Shown in pieces: positions 26,969-36,898 of a stretch of DNA of 64,000 bases. The stretch comes from an uncultured Holophagaceae bacterium (GTDB lineage Bacteria > Acidobacteriota > Holophagae > Holophagales > Holophagaceae). The notes beneath the pieces were generated by a model, which did no database searches, was not told where the DNA came from, and was given only the letters and a program-made list of their open reading frames with translations. Numbering within the stretch: position 1 is the first letter of the stretch; every line of letters starts with the position of its first letter. The position numbers and the translations under genes are program-made. The stretch spans positions 310,001-374,000 of the forward strand of contig CAIZZF010000026.1 in assembly GCA_903937385.1 (NCBI GenBank), given 5' to 3'.

Positions 26969-28400
26969 GGTCCACCTGCTGGTCGCCCTCAGCCTCGGCC
27001 TGTTCCTCGTCTTTGCCTACCTGGGACAGGGTTCCGGCGGCTACTCGACCGCAGCCTGGGCCGTCTTCACCCTGACTGCCCTGGTGCTGGCCCTGACCTA
27101 CTACACCGTGCACCGCATCCTGAACGCCCTTGGCAAGATCACGGGGCAGCTTGAAGCCGCGGCCCTGGGCAACCTGGACCAGCGCATCACGGGCATCAAG
27201 AAGGGCGCCGCCACTGGGAAACTAGCCTGGGCCCTCAACGACCTGCTCGACCAGCAGGAGGCCTACTTCCGCGAGGTGTTCTCCGCCTTCGACCACGCCT
27301 CCCGGGGCCAGACCTTCCGACTGGCCATGGATCAGGGCCTGCACGGGGCCTTCAAGGACGGCATGCAGCGCATCAACGTCTCCGTGGAGAGCATGGGCCA
27401 GGTGCAGCAGATGGCCCTCAAGGAGAAGCTCATCACGCGCATCACCGACCTGAACTCCGGCAACCTCATCGGGAACCTGAAGTCCATCCAGGAATACCTC
27501 ATGAACATGACCCAGGAGCTGTCCATCGTCGGCCAGCTCTCCCGGGAGACGGCCAAGGAGGCCGACGGCAGCCGCACCACCATCGAAGACCTGGTCGCGA
27601 ACCTGAACCAGGTGGCCGAGATGGTTGCTGAGACCAACACCCAGATCACCCTCCTCCACGAGAAGGGGGAGGAGATCAACCAGATCGTCCAGGTCATCAC
27701 CGACGTGGCCGACCGCACCAACCTCCTGGCCCTGAACGCCGCCATTGAGGCCGCCCATGCCGGCGACGTGGGCAAGGGCTTCGCCGTGGTGGCCGAGGAG
27801 GTGCGCACCCTCTCCGAGAACACCAAGGACGCCGCCGCCAGCATCGCCGCGACCATCGAGTCCTTCGGCGCGGCCACCAACCGGATGATCAACGACTCCC
27901 GGCAGGTCAAGGAGATCGCCGAGGGCAGCCGGAGCGCCGTGACTGAGTTCCGGGCCCAGGTGCTAAAGTTCGCCGACTCCGCCAAGACCTCCTTCACCCA
28001 GATCAGCCGGGCCCAGGACTTCAGCTTCGCCTCCCTGGTGAAGATGGACCACTTCCTCTACAAGCAGAACGGCTACCGCGTCCTGCACCAGGGGGCCGGC
28101 TCCCCGGAGGCCCGGGCCATCCAGACGGACCATCGGGGCTGCCGCCTGGGCACCTGGTATTACGAGGGAGATGGCGCCACCAGCTTCTCCCATGTGCCCT
28201 CCTACCCCCGGCTGGAACAGCCGCACACCCGGGTCCACGCCAGCGTGCATCAGGCCGTGGCCCTCCTGGGCACCCGCTGGGAGAATGACCCGGTCACCCA
28301 GGGCGACATCTATTCCCACTTCGAGGACGCGGAGCGCGCCAGCGAGGAAGTGGTTCAGATCATCGATCAGATGGTGACCGAGCGCCACCGGATGGGCTGA
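26943..28400 (+). CDS. Chemoreceptor with C-terminal zinc-binding CZB domain
   Basis: 485 residues. Two closely spaced membrane helices (about residues 10-28 and 38-58) with almost no periplasmic part, a HAMP-like region, then a signalling domain with tip [20 protein letters not shown]. After residue 370 a CZB domain follows: [23 protein letters not shown] and LEQPHTRVH supply the three His and one Cys zinc ligands. CZB chemoreceptors sense zinc or oxidants such as HOCl. With no periplasmic sensor, input must come from inside, presumably from the PAS protein encoded immediately upstream (26-base overlap). Confidence 0.9.
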   Translation: MKNLSLGSRVHLLVALSLGLFLVFAYLGQGSGGYSTAAWAVFTLTALVLALTYYTVHRILNALGKITGQLEAAALGNLDQRITGIKKGAATGKLAWALNDLLDQQEAYFREVFSAFDHASRGQTFRLAMDQGLHGAFKDGMQRINVSVESMGQVQQMALKEKLITRITDLNSGNLIGNLKSIQEYLMNMTQELSIVGQLSRETAKEADGSRTTIEDLVANLNQVAEMVAETNTQITLLHEKGEEINQIVQVITDVADRTNLLALNAAIEAAHAGDVGKGFAVVAEEVRTLSENTKDAAASIAATIESFGAATNRMINDSRQVKEIAEGSRSAVTEFRAQVLKFADSAKTSFTQISRAQDFSFASLVKMDHFLYKQNGYRVLHQGAGSPEARAIQTDHRGCRLGTWYYEGDGATSFSHVPSYPRLEQPHTRVHASVHQAVALLGTRWENDPVTQGDIYSHFEDAERASEEVVQIIDQMVTERHRMG

Positions 28401-28401
28401 C

Positions 28402-29100
28402 CTAAGAAGCTTTCACACCCACATGAAGCGCCACGATGCCGCCCGTGAGGTTGGTCCAGTGGACCTCCTGGAAGCCTGCTGCCTCCAGCTCCGCCGCGAG
28501 GGCGCGCTGATCCGGGAAGGTCCTGATGCTCTCGGGCAGGTAGGTGTAGGCTGAGCCGTCCCCACTGATCCAGGCCCCGATCCGGGGCAGCACCCGCAGG
28601 CTGTACCAGGTATAGAAGCCCCTCAGCCATGGCAGCACCGGAGTGCTGAACTCCAGGATGGTGAGCTGCCCGCCGGGCTTCAGGACCCGGAGGAACTCGG
28701 CGTAGGCCCGGGGGCGGTCCTCGACATTGCGAATGCCGTAGCAGATGGTCAGGCCGTCGAAGCTGGCGTCCCGGAAGGGCAGCTGCTGGGCGTCGGCGTC
28801 GCTGGAGGCCCAGATGAGGCCCGCCAGCCCCTTCCGGGCGAACTTGGCCGGGCCCAAGCGCAGCATGGCATGGGTGAAGTCGGTGCTGAGCACTTCCGCG
28901 CCCCGGCGGGCCAGGGCCACGCTGGAATCCCCGGTGCCGGCAGCCACATCCAGGAACCGCTTGCCTGGGCCCGCGCCGCTGGCTCGGGCCATGCGCCACC
29001 ACCACCAGAAGTCCACGCCACCCGAGAGGACGTGGTTGAGCACGTCGTATTTCCCGGCGATGGCCGAGAACATCTGCTGCACCTGTCGGCCTTCCGGCAT
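28402..29100 (-). CDS. menG: Demethylmenaquinone methyltransferase (MenG/UbiE family)
   Basis: A 232-residue SAM-dependent C-methyltransferase. It has VQQMFSAIAGKYDVLNHVLSGG at the front, the SAM motif FLDVAAGTGDSSVALA, and LRVLKPGGQLTILEFSTP, all standard for UbiE/MenG. It makes menaquinone from demethylmenaquinone, the membrane electron carrier used by quinol-linked anaerobic respiration. It is convergent with the upstream chemoreceptor (stop codons one base apart). The ubiquinone branch is less likely in an anaerobic respirer of this gene content. Confidence 0.92.
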   Translation of the reverse strand: MPEGRQVQQMFSAIAGKYDVLNHVLSGGVDFWWWWRMARASGAGPGKRFLDVAAGTGDSSVALARRGAEVLSTDFTHAMLRLGPAKFARKGLAGLIWASSDADAQQLPFRDASFDGLTICYGIRNVEDRPRAYAEFLRVLKPGGQLTILEFSTPVLPWLRGFYTWYSLRVLPRIGAWISGDGSAYTYLPESIRTFPDQRALAAELEAAGFQEVHWTNLTGGIVALHVGVKAS

Positions 29101-29264
29101 TCCACCTCCGCTGCCCGAGCACGGGCTCAGGCGCGCTCCTGCGAACTTCTATTGAACCAGACCAACGTCTTTACCCGAAGTAACGCCTCGTTGACCAGAG
29201 GTAGAGACTAGTCAAGAACCGTCCTGCCGCCCATCTTGATCCCTACCCAATCCGGAGGTCCAAG

Positions 29265-31049
<1,785 letters not shown>

Positions 31050-31055
31050 CCGCTG

Positions 31056-31108
31056 CTCCGCCGCGGCGCGGCGGAGATAGGAAAAGGGCCCCGTTCGGGG
31101 CCCTTTTC
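31056..31108. terminator. Tandem-hairpin bidirectional terminator
   Basis: Two hairpins between convergent genes: 31056-31076 (9-bp stem CTCCGCCGC/GCGGCGGAG) and 31081-31108 (12-bp stem GAAAAGGGCCCC/GGGGCCCTTTTC, loop GTTC). The second has T/A-rich flanks on both sides and works for either strand. Confidence 0.85.
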
Positions 31109-31124
31109 CTGGCTGGGAAGCGGG

Positions 31125-33107
31125 TCAGTGGCGCTCTTCCCTCGGCTTTTCCTTGGGGACCTCGTGCTTGGGGGGAGCCTCATGGGGCTTGGCCTCGGGC
31201 TTGGGGGCCGCCTCGGGGCGGCGCTCTTCGGACCGGGGCCGGGACTCAGGCATGCGCTCGCGAGGCGAGGTCTCGGGGCGCCGTTCCTCGAGCTTGGGCC
31301 GAGACTCGGGCATGCGCTCGCGGGGCGAGGTCTCGGGACGCCGCTCCTCGGCCTTGGGCCGGGACTCCGGCATCCGCTCGCGAGGCGAGGTCTCGGGGCG
31401 ACGCTCATCCATCTTGGGCCGGGACTCGGGCATCCGCTCGCGGGGCGAGGTCTCGGGACGCCGCTCCTCGGCCTTGGGCCGGGACTCCGGCATCCGCTCA
31501 CGGGGCGAGGTCTCGGGGCGACGCTCCTCGGCCTTGGGCCGGGACTCGGGCATCCGCTCGCGTGGGCCGGGATCGGTGCGCCGCTCATCCATCTTGGGCC
31601 GGGACTCGGGCATCCGCTCGCGGGGCGAGGTCTCGATCCGGCTGGGCGTCAGGTCGCGGGGTCGTTCCTTGGGGGTGAGCCCTTCCATTGACTTGGTGCG
31701 CCGTTCCTCAAAGGGGACGCGGCTCGGGCCGGGTGCGGGACCGCCCGGACGAACCTCTCCGGGACCGGCGGGGCGCAGCTCGCGCCGGACGATGACGCGG
31801 CCCGTGGCCACCCGGGCCTGGCGCTCGTAGGCCACCAGCCGCTCCCGGTGGACTTCTGGCCGGAAGGCCGTGTCCACGTGACCGCTGTGGAACTCTGCCC
31901 GGGAGACGATGAGCGGTGACCGCTGCCAGGGCGCATGCAGGTCCCTGCCGCCACCACCATTGAAGGTCCGCAGCAGGCCGGTGTCGATGGTGATCCGGGT
32001 GTGGATGTTGCCGAAGTTCAGGTGCCCGACCGCCACCACATTCCAGGCATAGCCACCGCCCCAGGCGCCGTAGCCCCAGTGGCAGGGTGTGTTGTGGTAG
32101 CCGAGGGGTGCCCAGCCGGCATAGCCGGGGCTGTGGTTCCAGGCCACCCAGGCGGGGCTGTAGTAGATGCCGGGGATCCAGAACCAGCCCGCTCCCAGGG
32201 CCCAGTGCCAGCGGCCGTGGTGGTAGGCCACGTAGGCCCAGGGCTCGTCAGAGATCCAGGTCATGCCGCCGGCGTAGGGCGCCCAACGGCCTCGATAGTA
32301 GGGGCGCCAGTCCTCGGCGACCCCGTTGGGCTGCCAGACCCAGCCGAACTCGGGGCTATCGATCCAGTGGCCGCTCTGGTCCAGGTCATCGGCGTAGTAG
32401 CGGATCTCGGATGGCACCCGCTGCCAGCTCTCGCCCTGGCGAACAGCCATGGCCCGATCGCACCAGCGGTCGAAGTCGTCCCCATCGTAGGTGTTGAAGC
32501 TGCGCACGCGGTCCAGGCCATCCTGGGGGCTGTAGACGGTGAGCCGGTCGCCCGCCGCGACGCGGGTCTCGTCCCGCTCGTTGGCAAAGGTCACGCGGCC
32601 GGTGTGCACCTTCAGCCGCACCGTGCGGTCGCGCTCCGCCTCCAGGCTGAAGGAGCCCTTGTCGAAGACGGTGGCGCTGCCCGAGGGGGTGTCCACGCGC
32701 AGCCGAGCATCGGACTGGCCGCCCAGGAGCACCCGGACGCGCCCATAGTCGAGGCGGAGCAGCACCTGCCGCTCGCCCTTCTTGTCGGTGAAGAGCGCCG
32801 CCACGGTGAAGCGGGTGGCGCTGCCGAAAGCGATGCGGGTACCGTCGCCGAGTTGCAGAACGCCACGACCGCGGCTTTCCACGACATCGCCTTCGCCAAT
32901 GGGGGTGCCGCGGGTCAGGGCTTCTTGCAGCTCTCCCTTGGAGACGATCACCTCGCCCTCCAAGGCGCGCACCATGGCATACCGTTCGGGAGCCTCGCCC
33001 TGGTAGGTCTCATCTTCCGGGGCTGCGGGCGCCTGTGGCGCCGCCATCACGATGGCCGCGGGCAACAACAACAGGGCGATCCGGGTCGGGGTGCAGGTGA
33101 TGCTCAT
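31125..33107 (-). CDS. FecR-like exported protein with DUF6600-type WW-rich middle and Arg/Glu-rich repeat tail
   Basis: About 660 residues with a signal peptide ending near AAPQA. Residues about 40-180 look like a FecR/beta-helical domain (RALEGEVIVSKGE, VQLGDGTRI-like strands, VDTPSGSATVFDKGSFSLE). Residues about 220-370 are very rich in Trp, Tyr and Gly (FGWVWQPNGVAEDWRPYYRG, HHGRWHWALGAGWFWIPG), as in DUF6600 proteins. The C-terminal 200 residues are highly charged and hold seven copies of a 20-residue unit with core PRERMPESRPK. The start is the ATG at 33107 after GGAGGG; an upstream frame to 33329 has no ribosome site. Function unknown; cell-envelope location is likely. Confidence 0.7.
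   Translation of the reverse strand: MSITCTPTRIALLLLPAAIVMAAPQAPAAPEDETYQGEAPERYAMVRALEGEVIVSKGELQEALTRGTPIGEGDVVESRGRGVLQLGDGTRIAFGSATRFTVAALFTDKKGERQVLLRLDYGRVRVLLGGQSDARLRVDTPSGSATVFDKGSFSLEAERDRTVRLKVHTGRVTFANERDETRVAAGDRLTVYSPQDGLDRVRSFNTYDGDDFDRWCDRAMAVRQGESWQRVPSEIRYYADDLDQSGHWIDSPEFGWVWQPNGVAEDWRPYYRGRWAPYAGGMTWISDEPWAYVAYHHGRWHWALGAGWFWIPGIYYSPAWVAWNHSPGYAGWAPLGYHNTPCHWGYGAWGGGYAWNVVAVGHLNFGNIHTRITIDTGLLRTFNGGGGRDLHAPWQRSPLIVSRAEFHSGHVDTAFRPEVHRERLVAYERQARVATGRVIVRRELRPAGPGEVRPGGPAPGPSRVPFEERRTKSMEGLTPKERPRDLTPSRIETSPRERMPESRPKMDERRTDPGPRERMPESRPKAEERRPETSPRERMPESRPKAEERRPETSPRERMPESRPKMDERRPETSPRERMPESRPKAEERRPETSPRERMPESRPKLEERRPETSPRERMPESRPRSEERRPEAAPKPEAKPHEAPPKHEVPKEKPREERH
31219..31640 (-). 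repeat. Seven in-frame 60-base tandem repeats
   Basis: Near-identical 60-base units encode PRERMPESRPK-x-[ED]ERRPET-type repeats in the tail of the FecR-like protein. Single-base differences are scattered, and two variants (MDERR, AEERR) alternate, which suggests past duplication of a two-unit block. Confidence 0.9.
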
Positions 33108-33198
33108 AAGCCCTCCACAAGGTTGGGTGCCGAGTCGATGCCGGTCGGTTCCCCACCCCAGGCAGCCAGGGCCGTGCCAATCTTCGAGGAAAGAAGGC

Positions 33199-33870
33199 TC
33201 AGTCCTTCGGAAAGGGCGCGAGGGCCGTGCCGGGCTTGACCGGATTCGGGTGCGGTCCGAGTGCCGCCAGGCGCGGCAGGAGGCCGATCCAGGCCAGAGA
33301 CCACTGCCTTGGAGCGCCCTTCTCCACATCTCCCGCCAGCACCTCGAGGCGATCCGGCAGGAACCGGATCTGCAGGTCCCGCCCCGGAGGCAGCGGCAGG
33401 TGGATCACGCGGGCCGTGCCCGGATGGACCACCGTGAGGAAACCCTCGCCGTCCTCGAGCACCCAGAGCAGCCCCTCGAGGAAAGGCCGGAAGTCCGCTG
33501 CCGCCCAGTGCAGCCCACCGAGCCCCTGCTTCAGCGGTGCGTTGTCCGGGAAGCGCCACTCCCCCGAGGCGGTTGGCAGCGGCAGGCCACCGTCCCGCCA
33601 GGCGTGGAGGGGCCGCCCCGGCAGCCCCGCCTGCAATTGGAGGACGCCCCGGGCATCCCGGATCCGCAGCGTGCCATCGCCCGTCAGCGCCACCACCACG
33701 GATCCCGTGGAGGGGGTCGGCGGTGCCGGGACCGGCTCCAACGCGGGGCGGGCCCCGATCTGCCAGTCCAGGGGCGCGATCCGCTCCCAGGCGAGGGGCT
33801 TCCGGCCCTGGGCCGCGAGGGTGGGCGCCAGCAGCGCCGCGCCCGTCAGGAGGAGGGTACCCAGCCGCAC
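33199..33870 (-). CDS. Exported protein of unknown function
   Basis: 223 residues. The first 20 (MRLGTLLLTGAALLAPTLAA) are a signal peptide. The mature part is rich in Leu, Pro and Trp with repeated GxLRIRD/GLPLPTASGEWRF-like strands that hint at a beta fold. No known family is recognised. A GTG start with GGAGG overlaps the end of tatD by 25 bases, so expression is coupled to tatD. The next gene on the strand, the FecR-like protein, starts 92 bases later. The pairing with tatD may be only positional. Confidence 0.55.
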   Translation of the reverse strand: MRLGTLLLTGAALLAPTLAAQGRKPLAWERIAPLDWQIGARPALEPVPAPPTPSTGSVVVALTGDGTLRIRDARGVLQLQAGLPGRPLHAWRDGGLPLPTASGEWRFPDNAPLKQGLGGLHWAAADFRPFLEGLLWVLEDGEGFLTVVHPGTARVIHLPLPPGRDLQIRFLPDRLEVLAGDVEKGAPRQWSLAWIGLLPRLAALGPHPNPVKPGTALAPFPKD

Positions 33871-34625
33871 AGGGCCTCCAGGTTCTGGGTGGTCTGCTCC
33901 GCGAGCCGGGCGGCGGGAATCCCCCGCAGCCCCGCCACGACCTCGGCGGTAAACCGCACGAAGCCCGGCTCGTTGGGCTTGCCCCGGTAGGGAACCGGCG
34001 CCAGGAAGGGCGCGTCGGTCTCCACCAGGATGCGGTCCGCCGGGGCCCAGGCCGCGACCTCGCGCACCGCCAGGGCGTTCTTGAAGGTGGCGATGCCCGA
34101 GAAGCTCAGGTAGAACCCCAGGTCCAGGGCCCGGCTGGCGAAGGCGCGGTCCTCGCTGAAGCAGTGGATGATGCCGCGCACCGCGTCGGCGCCTTCTTCC
34201 TCAAGCGCCTGGAGCGTCGCCTCGGGGGCGGAGCGGGTGTGGATCATCAGGGGCTTACCGATGGCCTTCGCCAGGCGGATCTGGGCCCGGAACGCGGCCT
34301 CCTGGACGTCGCGGGGGCTCAGGTCGTAGTGCCAGTCCAGGCCCGTCTCGCCCACGAAGCGCACGGCGGGATGGCGCAGCAGAGCCTCCAGACCGGTGGC
34401 GACCTCCGGCGACCAGGACTTGGCCTCGTGGGGGTGCACCCCCAGGCTGGCCTGGACCCCGGGGGTGCGGACCGCCAGGGCCAACACGGTCCGTGAGTCC
34501 TCCAGATCCGTGCCCACGGCGATGAACCCGGTCACATCCTGCGCCCGCGCCCGGGCTAGAGTGGCCTCCACCTGGTCGGCTTCCAGATAGGTTCCGGTGA
34601 GGTGGCAGTGCGCGTCCACGAGCAT
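33846..34625 (-). CDS. tatD: TatD-family metal-dependent DNase
   Basis: A 259-residue TIM-barrel metallohydrolase. Metal and catalytic motifs are VDAHCHL at the start, VHPHEAK, FVGETGLDWHYD, KPLMIHTRSA, GIIHCFSED and ILVETDAPFL. TatD proteins are 3'-exonucleases/DNases of the cytoplasm involved in DNA repair, and some remove D-amino acids from tRNA. The length is normal. The gene starts divergently from moaA, so the two share a short promoter region. Confidence 0.93.
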   Translation of the reverse strand: MLVDAHCHLTGTYLEADQVEATLARARAQDVTGFIAVGTDLEDSRTVLALAVRTPGVQASLGVHPHEAKSWSPEVATGLEALLRHPAVRFVGETGLDWHYDLSPRDVQEAAFRAQIRLAKAIGKPLMIHTRSAPEATLQALEEEGADAVRGIIHCFSEDRAFASRALDLGFYLSFSGIATFKNALAVREVAAWAPADRILVETDAPFLAPVPYRGKPNEPGFVRFTAEVVAGLRGIPAARLAEQTTQNLEALCGWVPSS

Positions 34626-34725
34626 GGCTCCATCCTCTCACGGAGCCCCGGACCGCTGTGACCGTCAGCACGAACCCCTGCCGAAGGCCGACTTACGCGG
34701 CATCCTGAGAAGGTATGGAGCCCCC

Positions 34726-35772
34726 GTGCCCGCCCTGTATCTGCAGCCCCCCCAGACCCAATTGCCCCGCATGCTCCGCGTGAAGGACGAACTCAAGGAC
34801 GGCCTGGGACGGAGCATCACCTACCTCCGCGTGTCCGTCACCGACCAGTGCAACCTGGCCTGCGTCTATTGCAAGCCGAGGACCGGCACCTGTGAGCGGA
34901 CCGCCGCCCCGGCCATGAGCCGCAACGAAGTGGTCCAGCTCGTGAAGGTCTTCACCAGCCTGGGCATCCGCAAGGTCCGCCTCACCGGCGGCGAACCGCT
35001 CCTGCGCCGGGACCTGGAGACCATCGTCGCGGGCATCAGCCCCGAGGTGGAGGGTCGGGTGCACCTCACCACCAACGGCATCCACTTGGCCCGCCGGGCG
35101 CGCGGCCTCCGCGACGCCGGTCTGCTGGGTGTCAACGTCAGCCTGGACGCCGCGGACCGCGAGACCTTTGAGCGCCTCACCACCAAGGACGGCCTCAGCC
35201 GGGTGCTGGCGGGAGTGGAGGCCGCCCGGGCCGTGGGCCTGAAGACCAAGCTGAACGCCGTGGTGCTGCGCGGCTGGAACGACAGCCAGATCCTGCCGTT
35301 GGCGCGGCTGGCCCGGCAGGACGGCATCCAGGTGCGGTTCATCGAGTTCATGCCCTACCTGGGCAACGGCTGGGGCCGGGACCAGTTCATGCCCGCGGCT
35401 GAGATCCTCCGCGTCATCCAGGACGGCCTGGGGACCACCCTGGAGGAGGAACCCGGTGTAGGCCTCGAAGAAGGCCCCGCGCGGCTCTTCCGCATCCCTG
35501 GCAGCCAGGGGAAGGTGGGCGTGATCTCCACCCTCAGTGCAGACTTCTGCAACCACTGCAACCGGGTGCGGCTCAGCAGCCAGGGCGACCTCAACGCCTG
35601 CCTGTTCGGCAACCGGCCCGTGAGCCTGCTCCAGCCCCTTCGAGCCCGGGCGACCCACGACGAGCTCGTGGAGCTCATCCGCCAGTCCCTCTCGATGAAG
35701 CTGGACTGCCACCCCATGCGCCACGGCGAGGCGCCGGAGCTTCCCCTGGGCATGTGGCAGGTCGGCGGGTGA
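34726..35772 (+). CDS. moaA: GTP 3',8-cyclase MoaA (molybdenum cofactor)
   Basis: About 348 residues, radical-SAM. The N-terminal cluster motif is CNLACVYC (C-x3-C-x2-C). The C-terminal GTP-binding cluster is FCNHCNRVRLSSQGDLNAC (C-x2-C-x13-C). The protein ends in Gly-Gly, as MoaA requires. KVRLTGGEPLLRRDL is the SAM-binding GGE motif. With MoaC it makes cyclic pyranopterin from GTP. The start is the GTG at 34726 with GGAG five bases upstream; the longer frame to 34597 would overlap tatD. It overlaps mobA (GTGA). Both serve molybdoenzymes such as the one at 43-45 kb. Confidence 0.93.
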   Translation: MPALYLQPPQTQLPRMLRVKDELKDGLGRSITYLRVSVTDQCNLACVYCKPRTGTCERTAAPAMSRNEVVQLVKVFTSLGIRKVRLTGGEPLLRRDLETIVAGISPEVEGRVHLTTNGIHLARRARGLRDAGLLGVNVSLDAADRETFERLTTKDGLSRVLAGVEAARAVGLKTKLNAVVLRGWNDSQILPLARLARQDGIQVRFIEFMPYLGNGWGRDQFMPAAEILRVIQDGLGTTLEEEPGVGLEEGPARLFRIPGSQGKVGVISTLSADFCNHCNRVRLSSQGDLNACLFGNRPVSLLQPLRARATHDELVELIRQSLSMKLDCHPMRHGEAPELPLGMWQVGG

Positions 35773-36335
35773 AGGCGGGGCTGCTGCTGCTGAGCGGCGG
35801 CGCCGGGCAGCGCATGGGCACCCGGAAGCACGCCCTGGAGCACCCCGCAGGCGGCAGCTGGGGCGGCCATCTGGTGCGGGTCTTCGAGACCGTCTTTCCG
35901 GGCGGTCCCCTCCAGGTGCTCGGCGAGCCCCTGCCGGATCGTCCCGACCTGGCCCGCCTCGATGATCCGCGCGAGGGACCGGCGGCGGCCCTGCGTGTCT
36001 GGGCTTCGACGGCGGCTCCCGAGGTGGACCGGTGGTGGGTCGTTGCCTGTGATCAGGTGCGCTGGACCCCCGAGCGCCTGCGGGCCTGGGCCGACCTCTG
36101 CGCGGCCGCGGATCCCACCGCCGCCCACTGGGTCGTGGGCCTCCACGAAGGCCACCTGCAACCCCTGGGCGGCTGGCTGGCGGCCCGCCTGCGCCCCCTC
36201 CTGGCAGCCTCCGGTGAGCGCTCCCTCTGGCGCCTGGCCACCGCCCTGCCCCACCTTGCCCTGCCTCAGACTGGAGCCGAGTGGGTGGATGTGGACACGC
36301 CCGAGGACCGCCGGGCCTTCGAGGCCGAAAGTTAG
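35769..36335 (+). CDS. mobA: Molybdenum cofactor guanylyltransferase MobA-like
   Basis: About 188 residues. LLLLSGGAGQRMGTRKHAL matches the nucleotidyltransferase signature LxGGxSxRMGxxK, and WWVVACDQVRW gives the metal-binding Asp. MobA joins GMP to molybdopterin to form the bis-MGD cofactor of DMSO-reductase-family enzymes. The GTG start overlaps the moaA stop. The C-terminal VDVDTPEDRRAFE is the usual ending of MobA/CTP-transferase folds. Sequence identity to classical MobA looks modest, so another small-molecule nucleotidyltransferase (MocA-like) is possible. Confidence 0.78.
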   Translation: MKAGLLLLSGGAGQRMGTRKHALEHPAGGSWGGHLVRVFETVFPGGPLQVLGEPLPDRPDLARLDDPREGPAAALRVWASTAAPEVDRWWVVACDQVRWTPERLRAWADLCAAADPTAAHWVVGLHEGHLQPLGGWLAARLRPLLAASGERSLWRLATALPHLALPQTGAEWVDVDTPEDRRAFEAES

Positions 36336-36709
36336 CCCAGCCGCTTGCGCACGAGTCGCTCGACAGGCACGCCGCCCTTCAGGTGGCTTGCGATGATCTC
36401 GGGCACGTCTGCCGGACTGACGTGGGCGTACCAGATGCCGTCCGGGTAGACCAGGACCGCCGGGCCGATGGCGCAGAAGCCCACGGACCCGCAGTGGCCG
36501 CAGTGCACCGGGCCGGCCTGGTTGCCCTTGAAGAACAGCAGGTGCTCTTCCATGAGCTGGCTGCGGAAGGCCTCCAGCACCGCCTCGGAGCCGTTGGCCG
36601 CGCAGCTCTTCGCGGTGCAGACAAAGACCTGGCGCTGCAGGTCGTGGTCGATCATGGGCGCCACCGCCGCGTCCTGCTCCCGGGTGGGTAGGGGTCTGGT
36701 GTCAGTCAT
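36332..36709 (-). CDS. Thioredoxin-like 2Fe-2S ferredoxin
   Basis: 125 residues. The cluster-binding cysteines are in VFVCTAKSCAANG and in CGHCGSVGFCAIGPAVLVYPDGIWY, the fold and spacing of thioredoxin-like 2Fe-2S ferredoxins (relatives of NuoE and of Aquifex/Azotobacter FeSII). Such proteins carry single electrons or protect enzymes from oxygen. The extra Cys pair before CGSVGFC (VHCGHC) is a little unusual. Its stop overlaps the mobA stop in convergent orientation. It is divergent from the chemoreceptor at 36899, with a CRP/FNR-type palindrome between them. Confidence 0.85.
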   Translation of the reverse strand: MTDTRPLPTREQDAAVAPMIDHDLQRQVFVCTAKSCAANGSEAVLEAFRSQLMEEHLLFFKGNQAGPVHCGHCGSVGFCAIGPAVLVYPDGIWYAHVSPADVPEIIASHLKGGVPVERLVRKRLG

Positions 36710-36800
36710 GAGCTCGCTCCCTGGGTCCCGAGCCTATCAGGAGTCCCGAGCGTCAGAAAAAAACGACCGAAAAGGAGAATTCCTCATTAAGCATTTAACT

Positions 36801-36822
36801 GATCGTGATTGAGATCACGATC
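36801..36822. promoter_or_regulatory. CRP/FNR-type palindrome upstream of a chemoreceptor gene
   Basis: Perfect 9-bp arms GATCGTGAT and ATCACGATC around a TGAG centre, giving core GTGAT-N4-ATCAC. It lies 77 bases before the chemoreceptor ATG and 92 bases before the divergent ferredoxin start. The same core occurs at 40770-40783. Confidence 0.7.
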
Positions 36823-36898
36823 CCCGGCCCTCATTAATGACGTCAAGATCCGCTTCCGATCCAGAGGGTGAGCTGAACCCCGGCTCTGAGGTGGCATC

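Noticed and set aside
31219-31640. Regular 60-base repeats considered as a CRISPR array
   Set aside because: The units are contiguous without unique spacers, in frame with a protein gene, and no cas genes are present.
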